Assembly: GCA_949358305.1 (NCBI GenBank)
Contig: OX442315.1
Span: forward strand, 35,242,427-35,306,426
Direction: 5' to 3'
Length of the DNA stretch: 64,000 nt
Origin: Strigamia acuminata
Lineage: Eukaryota > Arthropoda > Chilopoda > Geophilomorpha > Linotaeniidae
The notes under the pieces are model-generated. The model worked only from the letters and a program-made list of their open reading frames with translations. It was not told the DNA's origin and made no database searches. The position numbers were made by a program, and so were the translations under genes. Below are positions 46,499 to 58,281 of the stretch, in pieces; the first letter of the stretch is position 1; every line of letters starts with the position of its first letter.

Positions 46499-47158
46499 CC
46501 CTTGGAGGCATAAGGCTATACTGTACGCAGGGATTCATCATTAATTTAATTAGATATTCTACTTGCAAATTTTCGGTCTCTTAAAGCTCCAGCATAATGT
46601 TTAAGCTGTATCTGCTGCATTAGTAAAGAGCGCTTCAGTCAAGAGTCTTTGGCTTTTACCAGTAGTGTTTAAAACCACCACCGGATGGTTCAAACTTATT
46701 TATTTTTATTGATTATGAATTGCACCCTCTATAAAATTAGTTGCAAACTAAAAAATACCTAAACGGTGCTTTAACTAATTGGCCTGAAAACTGTCTCTAA
46801 ACACGTAAAGCTAGGTTCACACTTGTGTTCACAAGGAAAAATTAGTCAAACACAATGCAGAGTCTGTTCACACTGTAGAGCACGTGTGAGTGAACAGAGC
46901 TGAAACAATTGATGTTGCGTCTGGCCAATTAGATGGTTGCAATGAAACCTGGAATTGGATCTAGTTCTAGAACTAGTTGCAGAATCTGAAAATGGCGGCC
47001 TGTTTGCATGTGGCAAAGCCTCGTCAACCAGACGTGAATCGACGAGAGTTGGAGTAGATTGTGATTGGTTGGCCGCAAGACCTTTCCTTGCGTTGCGTCG
47101 CTTAGTTCAACTTGCAGTTGGTGCAAGAATTGAGATCAACGTCAAAGAAGTGACTTTA
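46499..47158. repeat. piggyBac-like MITE fragment joined to a GTTCACAC-type repeat
   Basis: 46495-46498 is TTAA followed by CCCTTGGAGGCATAAGG, the left end of the 35119 family; its right end is lost at about 46808. From there to about 47158 is a fuller copy of the family with CACACTTGTGTTCACA, GAGTCTGTTCACACTG and GCGTTGCGTCGC seen in pieces at 21876, 24545 and 34375. Confidence 0.55.
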
Positions 47159-47498
47159 ATTTAACTTACTCTTCATCCTCTTATTTGAATTCTTTCAAAT
47201 TAGCTTCTCAGAGATATGACGTAAAAAACTTCATATCCTGTTTAGAGAAGTCATTTCAGACGAAGAAGTCAATTCGTCTTTTGAGGATTGAATGCACCTA
47301 CCGTATTACCCCACTTATTGCCACATGCTGATATAGTGCGAGTATTACCGGCATGCCGATAAACCCCGTTTTTAATGGCATGCCGATGAAAGCAAGTAAG
47401 AATTTTTTTTAATTTTGAGCCTAAAACATGCTTAAAACGCATATTCAGATGTCCAAAATGTAGGAATAAATTTCTATCCATTTTCCAAAAAAATTATA

Positions 47499-48266
47499 CT
47501 CTTGTACAACTCAAAAGGGTGGATTTCTCTCATTGGCCGAGCCGTATCACTGGTGTAGTGATCCACAAATATAGACCCAAACACCAGAAATGCATTACAA
47601 TGTACAGACATTGTAATTGATTGCCTACCGTCTTCCCCCGAATACAACGTCATGACGTTGTATTGTGTTTTTTTTGTAAAACTTCTAAAAAATCAGAATT
47701 TTTTTGTAAAATTTCTGAAAAATCAGTAATTGGAAATGTAATTTAAAAAAAAATTTGATTTGAAATTTCAAGTTCAAAATACACAGTACAATTTCAATTC
47801 CTGTCCAATTCGTGTCCAATTCGTGTTCAATTCATTTTCAATTCAATGCTTCCTGGCATTGCGCATGTAAAAAGCGCACCCCGCAACACTTCTCAAATAT
47901 AACTCGAATATAATGTCATGCCATTGTATTCGAATACAACGGCATGACGTTGTATTCGAACTGACGTTATATTCAAATTTTTTTTATAAGTTTCAAAAAT
48001 GCAAGTTTTTGAAAAAACTCGAATACAACGTCATGACGTTCGCATTATATTCGAGGGAAGACCGTAGGTAACAGCCAAAATTTCAAAATTGTTTGCTTTC
48101 CAGACAAAGCAACCAATAAAAAGAAGAAACATGAGTTTTACATTTATATGTGTATAAAACTTTATTTCCTAAATGGAAATAACATTTTATAATAAAATAC
48201 AATATGAGTTAAGAGTAATGCGGCTCGGCCAATGGGAGAAGGCCACCCTTTTGAGTTGAACAAGAG
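47499..48266. mobile_element. CTACACCAG-core MITE B, nested
   Basis: TA lies at 47497-47498 and 48267-48268. The arms CTCTTGTACAACTCAAAAGG and the near complement reach inward to CATTGGCCGAGCC. It is interrupted by element C at 47628-48064. Confidence 0.85.
47628..48064. mobile_element. CCGTCTTC-end MITE C, ACGTCATGACGT subtype, nested
   Basis: TA lies at 47626-47627 and 48065-48066. The ends CCGTCTTCCCCCGAATA and TTCGAGGGAAGACCG are inverted repeats. ATACAACGTCATGACG words are present in both arms. It is the innermost of three nested elements. Confidence 0.85.
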
Positions 48267-48480
48267 TATACAGAGTAGTAATCTTTAGAATATCAAGAAA
48301 ACTAAAATTTCAGGCCCAAATTTTAACATAATTTATAATCTGGGCTCTTTAAAACAAAAAAACAAATAAACAGTTTTTTCACTTATACCGGCATGCCGGT
48401 ATAGACATTTTTGGCGCCATTTGAGAACGGTCATAAACCCATGACCAACGGCATGCGGCAATAAGCGGGGTAATACGGTA

Positions 48481-49392
48481 CTGTTCCTACACATTTGTGG
48501 ACGTTGAATAGAAGCAAAGTTGAACAAGTTTTACAATTCACTTTCTAACCAGCCAAAGTAAATGTTCATTCCAATTTCTTTACCTCTTTTCCACTTTTTC
48601 CATTCCCACACACGACAATTTAATCAACTTCAATTTACCATGCTCCAGAAATATGATTCATGAACCTGACCTTAAACCCTCATTGCATTTCGTGAGCCAG
48701 GCACGTTTTTCACTGTCCACAATGCAATTTACTTCTACTTACAGCTCTTCCCCCATGCAGTAAAATTACGCCTCATGATGCACCTTCCCTGCACTACAGT
48801 AACAAGAACCTCTATATAGGTCTAGCTGTAGTTCTATTAGCCTTAATTGATGAGAAAACAAATGTAATGTTTTGGAAAAAAAATGTAATTTTTCCCCCTT
48901 CAATTGTGTATCAAAAGTGTAACAAGGAAGGTTTAGTTTTAGTTTTGTTGAAACCTATGATTGTATATCAATAAAATAATAGAGATGAGGATAAGAATAG
49001 GCACAACGACTCACCATGCTAATCACCTGTTACCATTTCCGCTACAGCATTGGTGCTTGATTGATTTTTGAACTGTGACTATGGCAAGGAGTTTTGCCAC
49101 CCACCTCAACTGAGTTATCTCTAGTATTCCCAGTTGTTAATGCAAGAGCAAGGTTGGAACATTATGAAAGTTGTTCTAATCGCAAGAAAGTGGGTTTCCA
49201 CTTAAAGGTCATAGGAAGAGAACTGAAAAATTTCTCTAATCTCTTTAAAATAATCTTAAAAAAGGTTATGTAACTGTTTTTTCTGCAAAACTTATGTGGT
49301 AATTAAATAACATCAAAACATGTGAAAAGACCATACTGAGTATGCCAATTTTTGCAAATTTCTAATCAATAATTATTGGTCAGTGTAAAAAC
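48481..49392. other. Intergenic stretch without identified features
   Basis: No open frame, RNA gene or delimited repeat was recognised. Confidence 0.4.
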
Positions 49393-49667
49393 CGGTTATA
49401 GTCATTTTAGCGACGCTCATTTTAGCGATTTTTACCCAAAAAGTCCCATTTTAGCGAACGTGTCGTTTTAGCGACCCAAAAACCTAGGTTTTAGCGACAA
49501 GCCGGCTCAAAAAAGTGGTTTTCATCAATAAACCAGTAAGATTAGGTTCGCGGGGGGTCAAGGGGGGGCGCACCCCCCCTTGTTAGCCGTTCTTAGGAAT
49601 TAAACCTAGGTTTTTGTGTCGCTAAAATGAAATCGCTAAAATGAAATCGCTAAAATGAAGTACACCC
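49393..49667. mobile_element. hAT-like fold-back MITE with TTTTAGCGA words, 275 bp
   Basis: The 8-bp duplication is GTAAAAAC (49385-49392) and GTAAAAAA (49668-49675). The left arm has five TTTTAGCGA words; the right arm has three or four TCGCTAAAAT words. The core (about 49530-49605) reads AGATTAGGTTCGCGGGGGG, GTCAAGGGGGGGCG and CCCCCCTTGTTAGC, nearly the same as in 19123-19615, although the arms are unrelated. Confidence 0.8.
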
Positions 49668-49675
49668 GTAAAAAA

Positions 49676-52600
49676 CAGTAGGTGTTTGAACTATGAACTA
49701 CGGTACCGTATTTTACTGATTAAGAGTCGCCCTCGAATTGTAGCCGCGGCTGAGACACCAAGAATACCGTATTTTTGCAAAAGTACGGTATTGTTTCCGT
49801 GCCTGTTTATACTTGATAGTTTTAGAGTTTTACAAAAAAAATGCCGAATCACATTCTTTCTTTTTTTCCTTACATACACTCATTGGTGGTGGATGCTTCC
49901 CAATTGGAATTTAATATTTGATCTTTGCTGAAACATGTTCTGCCACCAGGTGATACTGACAGACTTTTCCATCACGTCTGTACAAACAGAAAAGTCTATG
50001 GGCATGCACTTCTGTTAGCAGATCACCTTACGGGTACTATGCTTAAATATGAAATAAATTCACCGTAAAATGCTACCTGTTCGTTCTGCGAATTATTTTT
50101 CTTTTTGTTGTGGCCCGATCTATCCAGATTTCCCGATACAAATTTGTTCCCAGTCCAGCCCTACCCCGTTTATGCACCTTATATCCTTCAACAAAAATAT
50201 TCTCAAGTAACTGAATAAAATTTCTTTAACCAGATTGAATGCACTTAAGAAAATTCTTCTCCTAGAGACGCTGAACTTCACGAAATCAGCAGAATATAAC
50301 GATTTCAAATATTTCATTTTAAAAAGAGTGCTGAATCAATTTTCCTCCGTGCTTCCTCGTGAGCAAATAAGATATTAAATTTTTTCGAACTTCGTATAAA
50401 AAAGTGTTGAAAATTTTCCATAAAATTTGATCCACTGTTTGCACGCACCGGAGGAAACGTTTTTGATGTTGTATAACAGTCTAATTGAGTGTTGGAGATG
50501 TGGATTTTTAATGTAACACAAACATTCACTTTCACGACTAGTTACACACGCTTAGAATTACTAGAGCGAGTGAAATGTTTAATTTTTCGTTTAACCGAAT
50601 TGCGTGTGTAAACGGTGAATGAAACCTGTCAGGTCAAGCTTTAATACCTCGGACGAGATCGATTTTTATGAAACTTTACTGTTCAAATGGCCTAAAAAAC
50701 AATTTTATATAAAATTATTTAATTTCTTTTATATTTTTATGATGATTTATGAGATATTTGCGTGAGTTACTCGTACAAAATCCACGGAATTTTGACCAAA
50801 GCGTGTAAAAATTGATTTACATACATGCAAATGTGTTTATAGCTGGCACAGCATTGTTTTCGTTTGTGCATTGCACTTTTTACATCCCATAAAAAATTTA
50901 ACTACATTTTTCACCCAAAGCCATGTCTCGGCAAGTCCAAGTTCACATACACAGCTACTTGAATTACAGTAAAGAATAAAGTAAAAAATTGTCCCACTCT
51001 TTTTCATAACCAATAATGATTCATAAATAATTATTGTAGGTTCAATTTTAAGATAAAGGTGACCCAAGAGCTTTACACAATTTGAAATTCTATTGAAAAC
51101 TGTATGGTAAATAAGCCTACCACTGAATCCAGCCCAGTGCCCCTAACTTTTAACGTCTATGAATAAAAAATATGTATTTTGAATACTAAATTTAACCCGG
51201 TGGCAGTTGAAAATTTATTATTGTATCGATTGTGTGAGTGCATCAAGCTTAGTACAGTATTTCAGATTTGAATAATAAACTTATTGTTATGCTATGTTCA
51301 CACTTAAACCACTTTTCTAGAACTTATCATTTTCTACAAGTCCAAGTTCTACAAATCTGAAATCAATTGTTCACACTTAAGTTTTGTACAAGTGTCAGAT
51401 TGTTAGGGGTTTGCATTATTGCTTGTAGCTAATGATCTATTAAAGATAGAAACTTCTACTTTTTTTAAAAAGAAAAAGGGATGCCAGTTTAGTAAACACA
51501 CATATTTTTTTAAATTTTTTTTCCAGATTAAAAGTTGACAATTGTGGGGTCGAAACAAAAGTGCGCGATCTATTCCACTCTATCGAAACGAACAAAACAC
51601 ATTTCCGTTCGTATTTCACGAACCATTAGGGCTAGAAATACGTTCTTTTGATGTATTGTATTAATTTTTTGATGCATTTGAAAGTGCTTTATTTTAATGC
51701 CGAAAGTTGCCTTAAATGTTTAATTGGCATCCATTTTATTTTTTGGATTTCCAAGGCACAGAAACTTCTGTGGCACAGAAAGTATCGATCGATCTTGACA
51801 ATTTGTGACCGGTCGTAATTTTTTTTAACCGGTCTCAAATATAGCAGCAATCAGTTCTACCAACAAATGCAAACAACTGTATATTCCATTTATAAAAATA
51901 GATTATTAGTTTATAAATAAAATTAAAAATTAAAAACAAACTAGCAATCTTATTCATCGTAACTCCAAAAGTAGCCTCAAATTTTTTTATTGGCATCCAT
52001 CTTGTTTCTTTTTCACGGCCATTCACCATTTCTTTTCTGTTTCATAGACCTGTACATATCACAAAAAGTCTGGTGTGACAGACTGGCACATGTTCTTCTA
52101 CCAGATAATTCTGATATGCTTTTCTGTCTATACACCCAAAAAGTCTGTACAAACACTTCTGTTAGCAGATAATCTTATGAGTACTAAGCTTTAGCGTGGA
52201 CTGAATGCCGGTGAGAGATAGTAAGCCAAGCTGTGATGTGGGGGAACGACTTTCTTGAAACCCAACCTTGCATCCACACCGAAAACTGAGAAAACCACAA
52301 AAAACCCAGCTGGAGGCGAGTGGCAGCTGTTCCTGCCATAGAAACAACACCTTAATCAGACAAAAATGAGAAATAACTGAGATTCCCAGCAGGTCACCCA
52401 ACCTACACTGCTAAACTTGTGTATTCTGATGGGAACAGGTGACAACTAACGTCCACACTGAGTCGTTTCTTTCCTTTATTGAATGAAAGAATTCCTTTTG
52501 TCCCTTAATCTCAATCTTATCAAGATTCTTCTTTGCAACTCAAATACGTATTTACAAATGGAATCCATTCCAAATTTTCCTCCATAAATAAAAACGATTT

Positions 52601-54285
52601 CGATTACCTACATGTCACAAAGAATCCAAGAAGAATCCCAAGAATTCCTGTCGAATAGAATTCTATCTCGCAACAATAAATGCGAGTAAAACCATTGAAA
52701 GCAAAACATGTATAGTAAACTTGTTCCCATTTTGAATGACAAGTGGAACAGGTAATTTTGTCACCTAAAATCCTACTTTCAGTGTGAAATTAAGTTCAAG
52801 GTGTACAAAACAAAATATTTATATTCATCGATTAAATACTACAATACATGAAACATCTTGTACCACTCTGACGTCACAAAATGTCAAAACAAAAATGGCG
52901 CCCCATTTAAAAAATTAAATTCCAGAAATCAAAGTAATAATTTCGAAATTGCAACACACCTTCCACAAGTTTACACAATTGAAATAGAAAATTCTTCGAA
53001 TCTCATTAAAACAATCAAAGTTTTTAAAAACTATCAATCAAATATCTGACAAGTGAAAGGAAAAATTCATCCCGGTGGAAGCAAACAAGTATGATAATAA
53101 TTCTCATTGCACTTTGGAGGAAACAAAATGCTCTAAAAATAAAATAAAATAAAGAAAAACACTAACTGCACGTCAAAGATGACGTTCAAAGCAAAAGTGT
53201 ATTAAAGTCCAAATTGAACTACACTTTTCCACCCATCTATCGTTCCAAATCCAATTACTCCCTCCACCATTTTAGAGTCAAAATTTGACGAAGAAAAACC
53301 ACACTTATTTGTTTACGTAAACAAAAACAACTTGGGAAAACATGCAGATGCAACAATCTGAATTAAGCTCATCACTTTCCAGTCGTCATGGAAACCAAGT
53401 TGTAATTATCGATATAGAAAAGCGTGGATAAGCTTTTGATAGCAAACAACCCAAATGGAATATATTTCCGAGTGCAATTTTCATTATTTTGCCGTTTTAA
53501 GAGGAAATTTAGAGGAAATTTAGAGGAAATTCGTGTGTTTACTAATTTTTTTGATTTCTTTCTTTGTTATTGTTTCAATTCCAACTAGTTCAGCAAGTTT
53601 GTTAGAAAAATTTCCATGGTTTTTCTGAATGGATGGAAATATCAGTTATAGATAGCGAATATTTTACTTACTGGAGCAGCAGATGTTGCACAGAGAATGA
53701 AAAGCGAATAAATAAGAGCAACAGCAGTGGCAAACAAGCAGCAGACACACCTCAATTCGACTAAAAACGGGTCGAATGTAGTGAAGTGACGCCGAGTGAC
53801 GTAGCGAAATCATCACAGGCGAGGCGATTTTCAAGAGAGGTGTGTTTTTACTGTGGATGTAGCCAATTTCAATCAGAAACATAGATATTTTTTCCATTAC
53901 ATTTACAGCATTTCTATGTTCCAATCAAATATTTTCCCCCGGCTTGTTTCTTTACTGTTCGCATTTAAAAGACAGAAAAGGTTTTATTTCAACTTCTTAT
54001 AAAAAAAAGAAGAAAAATACCAAACTAATTATGTTTTCAAGCAAAAGATAAATAGATGGGTTTATCCTTAAATGCCTGACATTTGTCTACATCCTTTGTT
54101 TTTCGAGCAAAATTCTGACTGAAATTTTTGAACCGACTACAAATCGTTTACACATTATTTGTATTTAGGGAGGAAAAAAATCTGCTTAAGATCACACGGT
54201 AGAAGTAAAACTTCTTGACGTGAGATAATTTAATTTAGATAATTTAATAACTAAATTTTACGCAACCGCGCTTTTTTTTTCTTCT
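49676..54285. other. 4.6-kb stretch without identified genes
   Basis: AT-rich. It contains a hAT fragment at 50110-50165 (TCCCAGTCCAGCCCT) and short diverged repeats. A hydrophobic minus-strand frame with a GTAAGT donor ends at 53672 but has no start codon. No supported exon was found. Confidence 0.45.
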
Positions 54286-54310
54286 ACCTAACCTAACCTA
54301 ACCTAACCTA
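54286..54310 (-). repeat. Five CCTAA units (interstitial TTAGG repeat)
   Basis: ACCTA is repeated exactly five times, equal to (TTAGG)5 on the minus strand, the telomeric motif of most arthropods. It lies 21 bp before the duplication of the 54339 element. It is too short to be a telomere. Confidence 0.85.
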
Positions 54311-54338
54311 AACCAGTCCTTGGTGTGTATGAATTTTC

Positions 54339-54570
54339 GGGGCGTGTCATTTAGCGCGACACAATCTAGCGCGACACAATCTACCGCGACACAAATCTAC
54401 CGCGACTTTAGAAACTGCGACTACGTATATTTTAGGTTTAATTCCTAAGAAGGGCTAACAAGGGCAAACCTAACCTTACTGGTTTTTTGGTGAAAAATCA
54501 TTTTTTTGAGCCGGTTTGTCGCGGTACATTGTTGTCGCAGTAAATTGTGTCGCCCTAGATGTGCGCCCCC
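54339..54570. mobile_element. hAT-like fold-back MITE with GCGACACAATCTA words, 232 bp
   Basis: The 8-bp duplication is GAATTTTC (54331-54338) and GAATTTTT (54571-54578). The ends begin GGGGCGTG and the complement GGGGGCGC. ACACAATCTAGCGCG or ACCGCGAC words occur four times on the left, with their complements on the right. The core AATTCCTAAGAAGGGC, CAAACCTAACCTTACTGG is the 19123 core in reverse orientation with the G-run deleted. Confidence 0.8.
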
Positions 54571-54578
54571 GAATTTTT

Positions 54579-55966
54579 TAGTGTAGAAATAAGAGAAAAT
54601 AGTGTTAGTATTCAGACATTTAGTGTAAAAGTCAGGGATTTTTAGTGTAAAAAATAAGGGAAAATAGTGTACAAATAATTTAATCTAATTTTTAAAAAAA
54701 AATAAATTTCACGTGGGCATTTATTTACCAAAATGATTTTTTTCGGCCAATTCGGTGTCGAGACAGTCGAGAAACGGACACACTACCGCACTCTTCCGTT
54801 TCAGTTTTCGTTAAATTTATCTTACACTTCTGGTCGGAATCACTCCTACCCCCACCTAAGAAGTTTCACTTCAAACAAATGGTATACAAATGAAACATGA
54901 AATAAACAGATAAAACATTCATTAAATGCAATCTGACCCCAGGTTCAGTTCCCAGTGAAGATGTCCATGTGACCAGTTTCTGAAACTGCTGTTTCTACAA
55001 ACACAATTTCGTCTTTGGGCCTGTTTTTACTGTTGGGAATAAATTGTTGATATCACCTCCCCCTGGTGGAAGTGACCCTCATACAGAATTTGTATTGGAT
55101 TGAAGGTGACAAACCAAAATACACAACATAAATGACAATTAAAAATTCCTTCATTTTCACTAAACCAACAAATTGTAGACCAATTATTTTAGTCACGTTT
55201 CAGGAGGCGAATTCTTTGCCATTTTGGAGAAACAACTGTTTATTGTATTTTTAGTACCATCTCTTGATAGAAATTGCTTTCTATGGTGGCACTGTTTATT
55301 CTTGGAATTGTTTTCGATCGAGGTATTGCTTATTCTAGTTATTACTTCGGTCACATGAATAATAGTGCTGGTGGTGGTGCCCTTCTAGATGTAGTTCTAT
55401 TTTGTTTCACTGCTGGCGTCAATATTCAAGAGTTGTTTTATTGAAAGTATAAAAGAATAATAAAATTTAATGTAACTGCAGCCTGAATAAAAGTGGCCTA
55501 TAATTTTGAATTGTTTCAAATGATTTCAATTGCCTTTCCTTGTAAAACCCTCTACGTGAACTGTAAGCATATAAACAAATTATAGTTCATGTTAAATTAA
55601 CATTATTGCTACAAAGTTTGTGTTCTGTTGAATAGTTACATCCTTTTGTATAATAACTATAATATGCTCTCCAGTTATCAGTACCAGATGTTGGTGTTTT
55701 TAATTGTAGAATGGTTGAATAAACACATTGTTTTATTTATGTTCCTGTAAAATTTGTTTATTCTCACACATTATTAAAATAAAGCACTAATAGTGCATAA
55801 TTTCCTCATAATTACTATAAAAGTCTCTATTATCACACCATTAGTCTATCTTGAATCCTCCTGTTTTGTTTTGGGATTACACAATTAATTCAAAAACCGT
55901 CTAATTGTTCATTTTCGTTCTTTCCCTTTTGCAATGAAGACCAAAATCATTTTAAATTTCAAACTA
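54579..55966. other. Intergenic stretch without identified features
   Basis: It has repeated TTTTTAGTGTAAAAAT-type words at 54575-54680 and is otherwise AT-rich. No gene was recognised. Confidence 0.4.
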
Positions 55967-56361
55967 CAGTCTTAACCCGAAAATATCACCCCAGTTCTTT
56001 GAAAACTATAATTTGTGAAACATTGTTGAAACATTCGAATATAACACCACTTCAGCTATAACAGCATGGTGTTATATTCGAATATACCCCCATGGTGTTT
56101 TGTTTGGATTTTTGATTGTTTTCAAATACATCACCATGGTGTTACATTCAGATTTGTATAAAAATGTTTAAAACGTACAGTAAATCTTTGTTTTTGTTAA
56201 TTTATACATCTTTTTTGTTTTTTAATCAGCGTAATGAATACAAATTAATAGAGTAAATAACAATTTTACTTTTTCAACAAACTTACATGATATTAGCTGA
56301 ATATAACACTATGGTCTATATTCGAATACAATACCATGGTCTTATTTTCGGGTGAAGACGG
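55967..56361. mobile_element. CCGTCTTC-end MITE, ACACCATGGTGT subtype
   Basis: TA lies at 55965-55966 and 56362-56363. The right end GGGTGAAGACGG is intact, and the left end CAGTCTTAACCCGAAAATA is slightly changed. It is the inverted relative of 14951-15375. Confidence 0.8.
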
Positions 56362-56428
56362 TAGCCGATTTCCAACAAACATATCTGCAAATTTTCACTT
56401 GTTTAGACTATCCCCTTCAAACAAAATA

Positions 56429-57194
56429 CAGGGTGGTGCAGAAAGTCTGGTTCACAGTGAATAATTTCCAAACTGTTCTAGATGTTGATTCAGGAAAATG
56501 ATTGTAAGGGTAGTATGTCGGGGGAAATCCAATTACGACATCCAATTTAACCTCTGAGGTCATCTTCAAGGTCATCCATATTGTAACTAGAGAACCGTGA
56601 CAGTTAGAGCAAAAATGTTAATTAGAAAGTTGTAGAGCATCATCCAATTAGTCTAGAACTGTTCTTAAAAAAATTATTTCTTACTGAAAAGTTTTGAGAA
56701 AAAAAGGTTTGAAACATTAGTCTACTCAGCTTTGTAACCTAAAACTATCATGTGGAATGTATTTACAAAATAAATTATTTCTTTTCTTTTGTGTTTCCTC
56801 TCTTCCACTTACAAGTATGACCGAATAAAATGTCCTAATTGAGGATTAGCTTGGTTGCCTCAATAGTTTTAGGTTATAATGCTGAGTTACAATGCTGAGT
56901 AAACTAATGTTTCAGACCTTTTTTCTCAAAACTTTTCAGTAAGAAATAATTTTTTTAAGAACAGTTCTAGACTAATTGGATGATGCTCTACAACTTTCTA
57001 ATTCACTTTTTTGCTCTAACTGTCACGGTTCCCGAGTTACAATATGGATAACCTTGAAGATGACCTCAGAGGTCAAATTGGATGTCATAATTGGATTTCC
57101 CCCGACATACTACCCTTACAATAATTTTGCTAAATCATCATCTAAAACGGTTTGGAAATTATTTACTGTGAACCAGACTTTCTGCACCACCCTG
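56429..57194. mobile_element. Long-hairpin mariner-like MITE, 766 bp
   Basis: TA lies at 56427-56428 and 57195-57196. The ends CAGGGTGGTGCAGAAAGTC and its complement begin arms of more than 300 bp that pair almost throughout, including CCCCCGACATACTACCC. The loop is short and AT-rich. Transcripts would fold into a long hairpin. It has no coding capacity. Confidence 0.9.
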
Positions 57195-57305
57195 TATAAA
57201 CTGAATATACAAGTATATTAATTTCACTTTCTCGTTAATTGTTATTAAGAAGGTAATTAACATCCAGTAAACTCCCTATAGACATGTCACCCCTCTAAAC
57301 CATGA

Positions 57306-57480
57306 GTGTCCAACCCGCAGCACGCGGGCCGCATTCGGCCTAGGATGGCTATAGACACTCTTACCTAAAACATTAAGAAATTTTTTTTTAGATTCTCGTG
57401 TTTTTTTTTTCTTTGTACAGCAAACCTCAGGGCATTGGGCATGGGCAATATGGGCCCGGCATTTTATTTTGGCCCACCTA
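57306..57480. repeat. hAT transposon end fragment (CCCGCAGCACGCGGGCCGC)
   Basis: GTGTCCAACCCGCAGCACGC, GGGCCGCATTCGGCC and, further on, GCCCGGCATTTTATTTTGG are typical of the ends of hAT transposons of the GTGTCCAACCCGCGGCCC type common in animals. No boundaries were fixed. Confidence 0.5.
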
Positions 57481-57515
57481 CCATATTGATGTGCATTAAA
57501 GGGCACGCCACTATA

Positions 57516-57714
57516 CTCTGGCCATGCATAACTTGAGCCTAAATCCGAGCCTCATTACTCACTCTGTGCCACAGTCTCTATACTGTGCTCTGTGCTGCCA
57601 CCAGGGAAAATAGTTCAGAGTTTAATGCTTGCTTCTGGTGTTTGGATCTATTTTCTTGTATCACTACACCAGAGAAAAGGCTCGGATTTAGGCTCAAGTT
57701 ATGCATGGCCAGAG
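57516..57714. mobile_element. CTACACCAG-core MITE, short form, 199 bp
   Basis: TA lies at 57514-57515 and 57715-57716. The arms CTCTGGCCATGCATAACTTG and the exact complement reach CTAAATCCGAGCC. The core TCTGGTGTTTGGATCTATTT, CACTACACCAG is kept. Confidence 0.85.
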
Positions 57715-57799
57715 TATAAACAGCGAATTTGACTAAACTACCCTCAAGTTGTGCACTTGGTGACATGTCAATTTTATGTACCAGTAATCGGCAGAGTAA

Positions 57800-58277
57800 C
57801 CCTTGGAGGCATAAGGCTGTACAGATTTATGGACTAGTTCTTTCTTAAATAGAAAAATTTTTTTTCCTATCCATTTTTTTTGCTGAAAATTTGTGATTTT
57901 GTTTATATCATACTGAACCTTAACTCAGGTGAAATTTTAAGTTATTGGTGATTTATTTATTTAATTATGCTAAATGCAAATTTTCTGCCCCTTAAAACTC
58001 CAGCAAAACTATTATGCTGGCTTTGCTGCCTAAGAAAGAGCGATTCAGTTAACAGCTTTTTGCATTTACCAGTTGTGTTTAAACCAATCACTAATTGGTA
58101 AAAAAATATATTTGTTCACTGTTCACAACTAGCGCCCTCTATAAAATTAGTTGCAAACTTTCAAAAACCAAAACGGCGCTTTAACTAATTGAACCTGAAA
58201 ATTGAACCTGAAAATTGTCCATAAATCCGTAATGCCTTATACCAGAACGGCACATTTTACCCTGATGCCTCCGAGGG
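57800..58277. mobile_element. piggyBac-like MITE, third copy
   Basis: The left flank is GTAA (57796-57799) and the right flank TTAA (58278-58281). The ends CCCTTGGAGGCATAAGG and CCTGATGCCTCCGAGGG are inverted. It is related throughout to 35119-35583. Confidence 0.75.
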
Positions 58278-58281
58278 TTAA

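Larger units (their letters stand above)
47301..48478. mobile_element. TA-target MITE A with two further insertions inside
   Basis: TA lies at 47299-47300 and 48479-48480. The ends CCGTATTACCCC and GGGGTAATACGG are followed by ATTGCC/GGCAAT and GGCATGCC words. It hosts element B (47499-48266), which hosts element C (47628-48064). The left TA is shared with the GGTGCATTCAATCC end of the neighbouring MITE (about 47225-47298). Confidence 0.8.

Noticed and set aside
54286-54310. Telomere or subtelomere
   Set aside because: There are only five pentamers, with single-locus elements on both sides and no further telomeric sequence.
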